Assembly (NCBI GenBank): GCA_964555825.1
Contig: CAZKTY010000017.1
Span: 1 to 15,891 of the forward strand
Source: CAIRYW01 sp964555825
GTDB lineage: Bacteria > Patescibacteriota > Minisyncoccia > Phycocordibacterales > CAIRYW01
Direction of reading: 5' to 3'
Length of the DNA stretch: 15,891 nucleotides
The number at the start of each line of letters is the position of its first letter. The first letter of the stretch is position 1. The position numbers were made by a program, and so were the translations under genes. Positions 7,230-13,736 of the stretch are shown here, one piece after another. The notes under the pieces were generated by a model that was not told the origin of the DNA, ran no database searches, and worked only from the letters and a program-made list of their open reading frames with translations.

Positions 7230-8273
7230 CTAGATCAGTTTCGATTGCTTATCAATCGGGTAATCGATTTTTAAATGCTTATAAGCTTTTTCTGTTGCGA
7301 TCCTTCCTCTTGGGGTTCTCTCGATGAATCCGATCTGTAGTAGGTAAGGCTCGTTAAATTCCTCAATAGTTGCTTCTTCTTCCGCTAATGAAGCTGCTAA
7401 AGTATTAAGTCCAACTGGTCCTCCATTGAATTTTTCTATTAAAGCTTCCAATATTTTTTGATCTGAATCAGAAAGTCCTGCTTCATCGATTCCTATCATT
7501 TCTAGAGCTTTTTTAGAGATCTCTTTATCTATTCCTTTGTTCTCCATTTGTGCAAAGTCTCGTGTACGTTTCAACAGATAGTTTGCAGTACGAGGAGTTT
7601 TTCTACTTCTCTTTGCGATCTCTTTACTTGATTCATCATCAATATCTATCCCTAAAATATCAGCAGAGCGTTTTATGATCCTTTCAATTTCTTGATCGGT
7701 ATAGAAATCTAATCTAAAAGTTCCTCCAGAAAATCTCGATCGGAGGGGGGAGGAGACCATTGCAATTCTGGTTGTTGCAGCGATCATTGTAAAAGGTGGA
7801 AGTTCAAGCTGTATGGTTCTAGCTGAAGGACCTTTTCCAATAATAATATCGAGAGCCCCGTTCTCCATGGCTGGATAAAGTATTTCTTCAACTGTCTTAT
7901 TCAATCTGTGGATCTCATCGATAAATAGGATATCTCCAGGTGAAAGATTTGTTAGGATCGAAGCAAGGTCTCCAACTTTTTCAATAGCAGGACCTGAAGT
8001 GATCTTTATCTCAGCATTGGCTTCTTTGGCAATGATATGTGCGAGAGTTGTTTTTCCAAGTCCTGGAGGGCCATAAAAGAGAATGTGTTCTGGTGCATGA
8101 TTTCTTCCTTTTGCTGCAGAAATAAGGACCGAGAGATTTTTTTTGATCCCTTCTTGTCCAATGTATTCTTGAAATGAAGAAGGACGCAGAGTTTGATCTA
8201 AAACTCTGTCTTCAGATGTCGAAGATTTTTTTTCTTCCGTACTGTTATTTTTTTGAGTGTTCTTTGTGCTCAT
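7230..8273 (-). CDS. ruvB: Holliday-junction branch-migration ATPase RuvB
   Basis: A 347-residue AAA+ motor that forms hexameric rings and, with RuvA, drives Holliday-junction branch migration. After a Ser/Thr/Lys-rich disordered start (1-22) the conserved region begins 'LRPSSFQEYIGQE'. Walker A is 'GPPGLGKTT' (68-76), Walker B 'ILFIDEIHR' (115-123), the sensor 1 region is 'IAATTR' (164-169) and the arginine-finger region is 'SSPLRSRF'. The C-terminal winged helix has 'GGPVGLNTLAASL' and ends near 'TPRGRIAT'. It has the usual length for the family. The start codon is the ATG at 8273. No Shine-Dalgarno is seen. yebC follows on the same strand, and ruvA is not in the window. Confidence 0.97.
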   Translation of the reverse strand: MSTKNTQKNNSTEEKKSSTSEDRVLDQTLRPSSFQEYIGQEGIKKNLSVLISAAKGRNHAPEHILFYGPPGLGKTTLAHIIAKEANAEIKITSGPAIEKVGDLASILTNLSPGDILFIDEIHRLNKTVEEILYPAMENGALDIIIGKGPSARTIQLELPPFTMIAATTRIAMVSSPLRSRFSGGTFRLDFYTDQEIERIIKRSADILGIDIDDESSKEIAKRSRKTPRTANYLLKRTRDFAQMENKGIDKEISKKALEMIGIDEAGLSDSDQKILEALIEKFNGGPVGLNTLAASLAEEEATIEEFNEPYLLQIGFIERTPRGRIATEKAYKHLKIDYPIDKQSKLI

Positions 8274-8316
8274 ATTTTACGCGAAGACAATCTTTTTAAT
8301 GAAAAGTAAATATCAG

Positions 8317-8345
8317 TTGACATTAAAACAATACTATGCTAGTAT
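8317..8345 (+). promoter_or_regulatory. Promoter of the structured RNA
   Basis: TTGACA (8317-8322), 17-base spacer, TAGTAT (8340-8345) preceded by TGC, giving an extended -10. Predicted transcription start is near 8352. No open reading frame follows, which supports a non-coding transcript. Confidence 0.75.
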
Positions 8346-8351
8346 TATAAC

Positions 8352-8587
8352 ATAAGTTCATGTAGAAAATATCCACTCCAAGCGTTTAACGCAAAGAGTC
8401 TCTAAGCAATGGGACAATTAATTTTGTCTTTTGGCCTAATTTAAAGGACGATCTGGTTTTTTCCAACGAGAAAAGTGACTGGTTCCATCCTTAAAATTAC
8501 TCCTTACTTTCGCTTCCGGGCTAAAGTATTGCTTAGAGATTCTTTTCGTGAATCTCGCTTTAAGTATAGCTAGGGTTTTTTCTTTTT
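8352..8587 (+). ncRNA. Unassigned structured RNA, 6S-like gross architecture
   Basis: About 235 nt between a strong promoter and a T-rich end, with no credible reading frame. Long-range complementary segments nest consistently. 8399-8410 pairs with 8528-8539 (12 bp perfect), 8430-8436 with 8519-8525 (7 bp, one G-U) and 8437-8448 with 8488-8499 (11 of 12). Outside these, 8380-8384 pairs with 8556-8560, and 8365-8374 with 8573-8582 imperfectly. Side hairpins are 8413-8428 and 8536-8556, the latter competing with part of the 12-bp stem. The result is a long irregular rod with an interior bubble and a 3'-side hairpin, the general shape of 6S RNA, which inhibits sigma70 polymerase. I find no tmRNA, RNase P or SRP signature motifs. 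The family is therefore open; 6S-like is an inference from shape only. Confidence 0.65.
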
Positions 8588-8651
8588 CAATAAATTTGTA
8601 ACCATCACACAAGATTTTAGAGTTATCAAATTTATGGATTCCATGAACTTA

Positions 8652-8698
8652 TAATGAAAAAAATACCGCTTCAATATGAAGCGGTATTTTTTTCATTA
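8652..8698. terminator. 21-bp two-way intrinsic terminator between the RNA gene and pilB
   Basis: 8652-8672 and 8678-8698 are perfectly complementary around AATAT. The GC-rich top (ACCGCTTC/GAAGCGGT) is flanked by A7/T7 tracts, so it works on both strands. It ends 6 bases past the pilB stop and also faces transcription from the structured RNA. Confidence 0.93.
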
Positions 8699-8704
8699 GA
8701 TCTT

Positions 8705-10435
8705 TTATCCAATATCTCCACCTCCTGCTAATGGTGGGGAGTAATCAAAATTTTCAGGAAGTTCAAAAGAAAGATCAACAACTTTTTCCAATTCATCTAG
8801 AGAAGTTGTTGCATCTGCAACTTTAAGCAATCCATCCTGAGCTAGAGACAAAATATTTTGAGGTTCCGCTGCTTCAACTATCTCTCTTTCGCTTGGATTA
8901 TTTTGGATAACTTCTTCGACGGCACGGTCAATAAGAATCGCTTCGTAGATACCAACCCTTCCTTTGTATCCTGTTTTGTTACATTCAGGACATCCAACAG
9001 CTTCATATATAAAATCTTTCTGAGATATCTTTCCTCCTTTCTTTTCTATCTTTTGCCAGATTATCTCAAGGGCTGCTCTTTTGTTATCTGGAATGGGAGA
9101 TTGTTTTCGACATTTTGTGCAAAGGCGGCGCAAAAGTCTTTGAGCTATTGCAACATTGATAGCTGAAACTAAGATCTTAGGATTAACTCCGAGATCTATC
9201 AGACGAGGGAAAGCTCCAGCTGCATTGTTTGTGTGGAGAGTAGAAAAAACTAAGTGACCAGTAAGAGCTGATTGAACAGCTATTTCAGCTGTTTCGTTGT
9301 CTCGAATTTCTCCAACCATTATAACGTCTGGGTCTTGTCTTAGAGTTGATCTGAGACCTGCTGCAAATGTATATCCTTTTTCTACCTCGACTTGAGTTTG
9401 AACTATTCCTTCAAGGTGGTATTCGACAGGGTCTTCGATGGTCACTATCTTGATCTCTGGAGTGTGGACACGGCGAAGGAACGCATAAAGAGTGGTTGTT
9501 TTTCCGCTTCCTGTAGGACCAGTTGTTAGGATCATTCCGTTTGGTTTTGAGATCTCTCTAACAAATATGTCTAGTAATCTTGGGGGAATTCCAAGATCAC
9601 TTAAAGGAAATTGAATTGATTTTGGATTCAAGATTCTAAGAACGATTGATTCTCCAAATGCACCTGGAAGAGTAGAACTTCTGATCTCTATACTATCGTT
9701 ATAGATCTTTACACTGAATCTTCCGTCTTGGGAATTTTCTTTTATGTTGAGTTTAAGACCAGAGAGAAGTTTTATTCTGGAAAGCAAAAGTTGGTAGGTC
9801 TCTTTATCAAATTGTAGAAGTTCTACTAATGCTCCATCCAGTCTGTATCTTAAGCGAACTATTTTTTCTTCAGGTTCAATGTGAATATCAGATGCTCCTG
9901 TTGAGATCCCTCCTGCGATGATGATCGCAAGGATCTTTGATACTCTATACACTTTGTTTGTCTCAACTTTTTCATTCAAGAGAGCTTCAATATCTGCAAG
10001 AGAATTCAATTTCTTAAGAAATTCTTCTATCTCTGAATTTGAGATATCTAATGTTCCGGCTTTTGTTTCCATTGCAAAAGAAAGATCTTTATATCTTTCC
10101 CAAGCTTTTTCCAAACTCTGACGGGCAACCATATAAAGCTCGATCGTATAATCTTTTTCTTTTAGCTTATCAAGCATTTCGATGACTGAGTCTTTGTTTG
10201 GAGAACGTACGGCAACAAAAAGTTTTTTACCAACAAGTTTGAATGCTGCCATCTCTCTTTCTCTCGCATCTACTTCAGGAATTATCCTTAGAGCATCACT
10301 ACTGATCGGTATGCCAGAAAGATCAATGTATTTGACACCGTATTTTTGAGAAAGGATCTGTGCCGATTGTTCCTCTTCTTCACTTAGAAGTTCCTTAAGC
10401 TGTCTTTTTTGTTTATCTTCATCAAATTGAACCAT
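8705..10435 (-). CDS. pilB: Type IV pilus assembly ATPase PilB / GspE family
   Basis: A 576-residue cytoplasmic motor that powers pilus extension or type II-like secretion. An N-terminal MshEN-like region (about 20-120) precedes the ATPase core. Visible motifs: 'SDIHIEPEE' (182-190), Walker A 'GPTGSGKTT' (306-314), Asp box 'TIEDPVEYH' (332-340), Walker B region 'IMVGEIRDNETAEIA' (372-386) and His box 'TGHLVFSTLHTN' (392-403). A tetracysteine zinc site is formed by CxxC pairs at 439/442 and 482/485. All catalytic positions are intact. No other pilus genes lie alongside in this window. A TAGAAT -10 sits 9 bases from the ATG, implying an almost leaderless mRNA. The 3' end is closed by the two-way terminator. 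Confidence 0.96.
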   Translation of the reverse strand: MVQFDEDKQKRQLKELLSEEEEQSAQILSQKYGVKYIDLSGIPISSDALRIIPEVDAREREMAAFKLVGKKLFVAVRSPNKDSVIEMLDKLKEKDYTIELYMVARQSLEKAWERYKDLSFAMETKAGTLDISNSEIEEFLKKLNSLADIEALLNEKVETNKVYRVSKILAIIIAGGISTGASDIHIEPEEKIVRLRYRLDGALVELLQFDKETYQLLLSRIKLLSGLKLNIKENSQDGRFSVKIYNDSIEIRSSTLPGAFGESIVLRILNPKSIQFPLSDLGIPPRLLDIFVREISKPNGMILTTGPTGSGKTTTLYAFLRRVHTPEIKIVTIEDPVEYHLEGIVQTQVEVEKGYTFAAGLRSTLRQDPDVIMVGEIRDNETAEIAVQSALTGHLVFSTLHTNNAAGAFPRLIDLGVNPKILVSAINVAIAQRLLRRLCTKCRKQSPIPDNKRAALEIIWQKIEKKGGKISQKDFIYEAVGCPECNKTGYKGRVGIYEAILIDRAVEEVIQNNPSEREIVEAAEPQNILSLAQDGLLKVADATTSLDELEKVVDLSFELPENFDYSPPLAGGGDIG

Positions 10436-10444
10436 TGTGTATGT

Positions 10445-10473
10445 ATTCTACCTTATATTTATTTTTGTATCAC
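10445..10473 (-). promoter_or_regulatory. Promoter candidate for pilB, near-leaderless
   Basis: Minus strand: GTGATA (10468-10473, 4 of 6), 17-base spacer, TAGAAT (10445-10450, 5 of 6), then 9 bases to the ATG at 10435. The leader would be about 2-3 bases. Confidence 0.5.
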
Positions 10474-10511
10474 TCTTTAATTCCATATAAGAAAATGGAA
10501 GAGGCGTGTTA

Positions 10512-10539
10512 TTGACATTATGTATAAATGGTGTATAAT
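10512..10539 (+). promoter_or_regulatory. Consensus sigma70-type promoter of the surface-protein gene
   Basis: TTGACA (10512-10517), 16-base spacer, TATAAT (10534-10539). Both boxes are perfect consensus, suggesting high expression. The leader is about 35 bases. A GAGGG at 10557-10561 lies too far from the ATG to be a standard Shine-Dalgarno. Confidence 0.85.
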
Positions 10540-10579
10540 TAAAGGGTTAAAATAAAGAGGGTAAAAAGATATAAAATCT

Positions 10580-12070
10580 ATGAAAGACAACATTAAATTA
10601 AAAATATACAGAGTATCAGCCATCCTTTTGGCGATGTTTTCAGTTGTTGCACCTCTGGGTGTTTATGCTGATGCTGGAGATGACGATTCATATTCATATA
10701 CTCCATCATCTAACTACTCTGATTCATATTCATACACACCATCTTCAAACTATTCAGATTCTTATTCTTATACACCTTCATCTAATTATTCAGATAACTA
10801 TTCATATACTCCATCATCTAACTACTCTGATTCATATTCAACAGAGGATTATTACACAACAGATACTTTATCTAATCCCAATAGTTATAGTTATGTTGAT
10901 AGCTATGTTTCTCCAACATATTCATATTCAACTCCATATTATTACAATGGAGGTTATTCCTATGGAACAGGTTATAACTACAATTATGGTTCTAATGATC
11001 ATGTTGCATCGAATCCTTCTGTTTCAGGAACATGTGCTGGTTACCCAAGTTCAATAAATGTCGGACAAACTGTTACTTGGTCTGCCAATGGATCTGGGGG
11101 AAATGGGAATTACTCATATTCATGGAGTGGAGCTTCTTCTGGATCAGGACAGACTGTTACTAATACATATAACACAGCAGGAACTCAGACTGCCACAGTA
11201 AGGATCTCATCAGGAGGTTCTAGTGTTACAAGAACCTGTTCAGTTTATGTTCAAAACAATCAGATTAATACAAATCTTGATGGATATTGTACCGCTTCAC
11301 CTTCAAATGTTTATTCTGGAAATACTGTTACTTGGAATGTGAATGCTTCTGGTGGAAACGGGAATTACACATATTCATGGAGTGGAGATGTTTCTGGGTC
11401 TGGCTCAAGTGTAAGTCAAAGCTATGGTGGTAGTGGAACTAGATCAGCGACTGTTGCAATAACTTCAAATGGGCAAACTGTTTACAGAAATTGTAGTGCT
11501 TATGTGAATGGAAATAATTCTTATGATTACTATTACGGAAATTACAACTATAACTATAACAACAATAATCTTTCTGCTTCATGTTCATCGAACATAACTA
11601 ACCCAGCGGTCGGACAGGCTGTAACCCTCAATGCTTATGCAAATGGAGGAAATGGGAATTACTCATATACCTGGGGAGGTGATTCAGCTTCAGGATCAGG
11701 ACAAAGTATCAATCAGACCTTCTACACTGCTGGTACAAAATATATAACTCTCTGGGTATATTCAAACGGACAATCAACTACTGCTAATTGTCAGGTGAAT
11801 GTTGGAGGAAATTCAAATGTGACTGTTTATGGAAATAATGCAGGAACAGGAGGTTTAACATCCGGAGTCTTTTTAAGTCAGGTTCCTTACACAGGGATCA
11901 AAGGAGGTTGGAATATATCTATCTTCATTCTAGGACTTTTCTTCTGGAGCATGGTAATAGCTTGGTTCATCTTTAGAAAGAAAGAAATGAGAGAAAAGTT
12001 TTCTAGGAGTGAAATAGTTGCAAAATTCAAACAGCAAAATCTGGATAGGAAACTTTCTGGAAATAATTAA
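10580..12070 (+). CDS. Secreted repeat-rich surface protein with VPYTG-type membrane tail
   Basis: A 496-residue product with a signal peptide: basic start, hydrophobic core about 12-29 and cleavage probably after 'VYA' near 30. Residues 37-84 are four copies of a 12-residue unit (SYSYTPSSNYSD). A Tyr/Ser/Asn-rich stretch follows, then three related beta-rich modules of about 75 residues sharing 'GGNGNYxYxW', each bracketed by two Cys (152/220, 237/305, 335/404) placed for internal disulfides. They resemble PKD/Ig-like surface domains. The C-terminus has 'LSQVPYTG' (432-439), a membrane helix (about 445-465) and a basic tail of roughly 30 residues. It may be a cell-surface fibre or adhesin; function is inferred from architecture. 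It is transcribed divergently from pilB, but no functional link is shown. Confidence 0.9.
   Translation: MKDNIKLKIYRVSAILLAMFSVVAPLGVYADAGDDDSYSYTPSSNYSDSYSYTPSSNYSDSYSYTPSSNYSDNYSYTPSSNYSDSYSTEDYYTTDTLSNPNSYSYVDSYVSPTYSYSTPYYYNGGYSYGTGYNYNYGSNDHVASNPSVSGTCAGYPSSINVGQTVTWSANGSGGNGNYSYSWSGASSGSGQTVTNTYNTAGTQTATVRISSGGSSVTRTCSVYVQNNQINTNLDGYCTASPSNVYSGNTVTWNVNASGGNGNYTYSWSGDVSGSGSSVSQSYGGSGTRSATVAITSNGQTVYRNCSAYVNGNNSYDYYYGNYNYNYNNNNLSASCSSNITNPAVGQAVTLNAYANGGNGNYSYTWGGDSASGSGQSINQTFYTAGTKYITLWVYSNGQSTTANCQVNVGGNSNVTVYGNNAGTGGLTSGVFLSQVPYTGIKGGWNISIFILGLFFWSMVIAWFIFRKKEMREKFSRSEIVAKFKQQNLDRKLSGNN
10688..10831 (+). repeat. Four in-frame 36-bp tandem repeats
   Basis: Four consecutive 36-bp units encode SYSYTPSSNYSD. 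The fourth begins with Asn in place of Ser. Synonymous differences between copies (for example AACTACTCT versus AACTATTCA) show selection for the peptide rather than very recent duplication, although units 1 and 4 are close in sequence. Copy number may vary between strains. Confidence 0.93.
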
Positions 12071-12086
12071 ACTCTATAAATAAAAG

Positions 12087-12126
12087 AAAAAGCAATCCCT
12101 ATATTCTATGTAGGGATTGCTTTTTT
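12087..12126 (+). terminator. Intrinsic terminator of the surface-protein gene
   Basis: 15-bp stem (12087-12101 with 12111-12125), 9-base loop, ending in T6. It is 16 bases past the stop codon. Confidence 0.92.
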
Positions 12127-12135
12127 GTATAAATG

Positions 12136-12144
12136 TGATATAAT
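12136..12144 (+). promoter_or_regulatory. Extended -10 promoter for the 286-residue gene
   Basis: TGA-TATAAT (TATAAT at 12139-12144) is a perfect -10 with TGn extension. A poor -35 (TTGCTT) lies 16 bases upstream within the preceding terminator. Transcription would start near 12151, leaving a leader of about 115 bases. Confidence 0.6.
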
Positions 12145-12186
12145 AGCAAGTGTAAAGATCTTTGAAACTGTTTCGTTAAATATTCA

Positions 12187-12243
12187 AGTTAGTGCGAAAA
12201 AAGCGCTGTAAATGATGTATTTTGCGTTTTTTTCGCACTAGCT
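12187..12243 (+). promoter_or_regulatory. Long hairpin in the 5' leader of the 286-residue gene
   Basis: 12187-12206 pairs with 12224-12243 (20 positions, two of them G-U wobbles) around a 17-base loop. The stem contains GCGAAAAAA opposite TTTTTTTCGC. It ends 22 bases before the GTG start. There is no U-tract after the 3' arm, so it is not a simple terminator. It may stabilise or regulate the mRNA, or mark the edge of an inserted segment. Confidence 0.6.
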
Positions 12244-12265
12244 TGCCTAAGAAAATCTCTTAGAG

Positions 12266-13126
12266 GTGTCTCCGAGTGAGCCCTTTGCAAGTGTTGTTAA
12301 TGGTCTGGAAGTAATTCCACGCTGTAACAAACACCATCAGGTGTTGTGCGAATTCTGTAACATGGAAAACATTAACCGTTGGTTTGCAGTTACGATAGCT
12401 ATCATCGCCCTACTTGTGATTGGAGCTTTCATCGGTCAAAGCCAGTGGGGAAAAGAAGTTCTTCATCTCACGGTGGAGAATGTGGCTAATAAGGCCACTG
12501 CTGATGTCAGGGTGGTTGAGGCTAAGTCCGAGACCAAAGTGACAATTGCTGAGGACAAACTCAATTACCAAAAGCAGATCGCCGATAAAGCATCTGCTGA
12601 ACTGGAAACGGCGAAAGCTGAAGCTAAAAAAGCTGAAACCGAAAAAAACCAAGCGATCATCGATGGTTTGAAGACTGAGGTTGAACGTCTCAGGATGGAA
12701 CTAAACAGAGTGACGATTGTTTCAAAACAATCCGAAACTGTTATTGTGGACCCTATTTCGATACCAGCTCAGACAGTTACTAGAGTCGTGTCTCAAGTTG
12801 AAGCTCCGAGGGAAAATGTCAGAGAGATTCGACTTGTTTCAGAACAGCCAAAGGGAACTTACCCAAAAAATGGAGTTGAGCGTCCTTTGTCGGTTGAGTT
12901 TCGTCACTATGCGAGCAAAGCTCGTGCAGATGCTGAAAATCAACCGAAATATAGAGGAATAACCCTAGCGTACGCGAGCGTGTACGACAAGATTGCTTCG
13001 GGTCAAAAACTCACGGAGCAGGAAAGGGATATGGTCAAAAGAAGTCTTGCTGGATTGGTGGCTCATGGGGAAACTCGTGATGCCAATAATTTCAGAAAGG
13101 CTCTGGAGATTGACTCGAGACTTTAA
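12266..13126 (+). CDS. Unknown membrane protein: Zn-finger-like start, one TM helix, coiled coil
   Basis: A 286-residue product I do not recognise. Residues 20-31 hold Cys20, His23, His24, Cys28 and Cys31 in a pattern like a small treble-clef or B-box zinc site. One membrane helix follows (about 38-57). Then comes a long Ala/Glu/Lys-rich region (about 65-148) with coiled-coil character, a Val/Pro-rich stretch, and a helical C-terminal domain with 'YRGITLAYASVYDKI' and 'LTEQERDMVKRSLAGL'. The GTG at 12266 is the only start after the upstream in-frame TAA that keeps the Cys/His cluster; the alternative ATG at 12362 would lose it. Base composition is clearly richer in G+C than neighbours (31 of 60 in 12481-12540, against 23 of 60 in 13321-13380), suggesting different ancestry. 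It has its own promoter and terminator. Confidence 0.78.
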   Translation: MSPSEPFASVVNGLEVIPRCNKHHQVLCEFCNMENINRWFAVTIAIIALLVIGAFIGQSQWGKEVLHLTVENVANKATADVRVVEAKSETKVTIAEDKLNYQKQIADKASAELETAKAEAKKAETEKNQAIIDGLKTEVERLRMELNRVTIVSKQSETVIVDPISIPAQTVTRVVSQVEAPRENVREIRLVSEQPKGTYPKNGVERPLSVEFRHYASKARADAENQPKYRGITLAYASVYDKIASGQKLTEQERDMVKRSLAGLVAHGETRDANNFRKALEIDSRL

Positions 13127-13127
13127 T

Positions 13128-13142
13128 TTCCGCTTAGCGGAA
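13128..13142 (+). other. Short inverted repeat after the 286-residue gene
   Basis: TTCCGCT-T-AGCGGAA begins right after the stop codon. Seven bases each side with a 1-base centre, and no U-tract. It might be a protein-binding site or part of the 3' UTR fold. Confidence 0.35.
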
Positions 13143-13195
13143 CCTATCATTGAACAAACCAGTTTAATGGTATGAAAACGAAACGGTAAAAAAAC

Positions 13196-13236
13196 AACAG
13201 GCGAGATTTGGTCCAAACCCAATACTCGCCTGTTTT
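13196..13236 (+). terminator. Intrinsic terminator of the 286-residue gene
   Basis: 10-bp GC-rich stem (13196-13205 with 13225-13234), 19-base loop, 3' T4. It isolates the gene from tsaE-polA downstream. Confidence 0.8.
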
Positions 13237-13265
13237 CGCATATATGGGGAGATAGTTTTCCAATA

Positions 13266-13274
13266 TGCTAAAAT
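13266..13274 (+). promoter_or_regulatory. Extended -10 promoter for tsaE-polA, leaderless
   Basis: TGC-TAAAAT (TAAAAT at 13269-13274) lies 6 bases before the ATG at 13281. No -35 is seen. Transcription would start at the initiation codon. Confidence 0.5.
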
Positions 13275-13280
13275 GACTTT

Positions 13281-13736
13281 ATGAAAATTGTTTCAAAGAC
13301 ACCAGAACAAACAGAAGATCTTGCTGTTAAGATCTTAAGAAGAATCACTGCACTTCCTCCTAAAAAAACGGCTACGGTTTTGTCTCTTAAAGGAGATCTT
13401 GGATCTGGTAAGACAACTTTTTCGCAATTCTTTGCCAAGAGATTAGGAGTAAAGGAAACGATTCAGAGCCCAACTTTTCTTATCATAAAAAGGTATCAAA
13501 CTTTCAATCACATCTTTAAAAATTTTTTCCATATTGATGCCTACAGGATCGAAAATGAAAACGAAATATTAAATCTAGATTTTTCTAAAACTATCGAGGA
13601 TCCAGAAAATATAATCCTTATTGAATGGCCAGAAAAGATTCCAAGTCTGATTCCCTCTGATGCTTTTGAGATCTATTTTGATCATGGTGACAATGAAAAT
13701 GAAAGGATCATCAATGTACCAGATGAACTTATTTAA
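13281..13736 (+). CDS. tsaE: tRNA threonylcarbamoyladenosine biosynthesis ATPase TsaE
   Basis: A 151-residue P-loop protein that works with TsaB, TsaC and TsaD to make the t6A37 modification on ANN-decoding tRNAs. Seen here: Walker A 'GDLGSGKTT' (38-46), the switch-like 'SPTF' (63-66), 'HIDAYR' (84-89) and 'IEWPEK' (114-119), all in standard order and spacing. The length is normal for the family. No Shine-Dalgarno is visible; the -10 box sits immediately upstream. The polA ATG follows the TAA stop with no intervening base, so translation may be coupled. No other t6A gene is in the window. Confidence 0.96.
   Translation: MKIVSKTPEQTEDLAVKILRRITALPPKKTATVLSLKGDLGSGKTTFSQFFAKRLGVKETIQSPTFLIIKRYQTFNHIFKNFFHIDAYRIENENEILNLDFSKTIEDPENIILIEWPEKIPSLIPSDAFEIYFDHGDNENERIINVPDELI

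Noticed and set aside
8352..8587. tmRNA, RNase P RNA or SRP RNA
   Set aside because: No tRNA-like acceptor/CCA end, no RNase P 'GAGGAAAGTCC'-type core and no SRP 'GGAAG...GCAGCC'-type tip could be found on either strand.
10688..10831. 36-bp direct repeats as a CRISPR array
   Set aside because: The units are head-to-tail without spacers and encode an in-frame 12-residue peptide repeat of a secreted protein.
10644..11057. Alternative-frame reading frame of 137 codons within the surface-protein gene
   Set aside because: It is a His/Ile/Leu-rich shadow created by the 36-bp repeats. The frame with a signal peptide and structured domains is clearly the real one.
12187..12243. Leader hairpin as the terminal inverted repeat of an insertion sequence
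   Set aside because: Both arms are within 57 bases of each other, no transposase is present and no matching arm is seen on the far side of the 286-residue gene.
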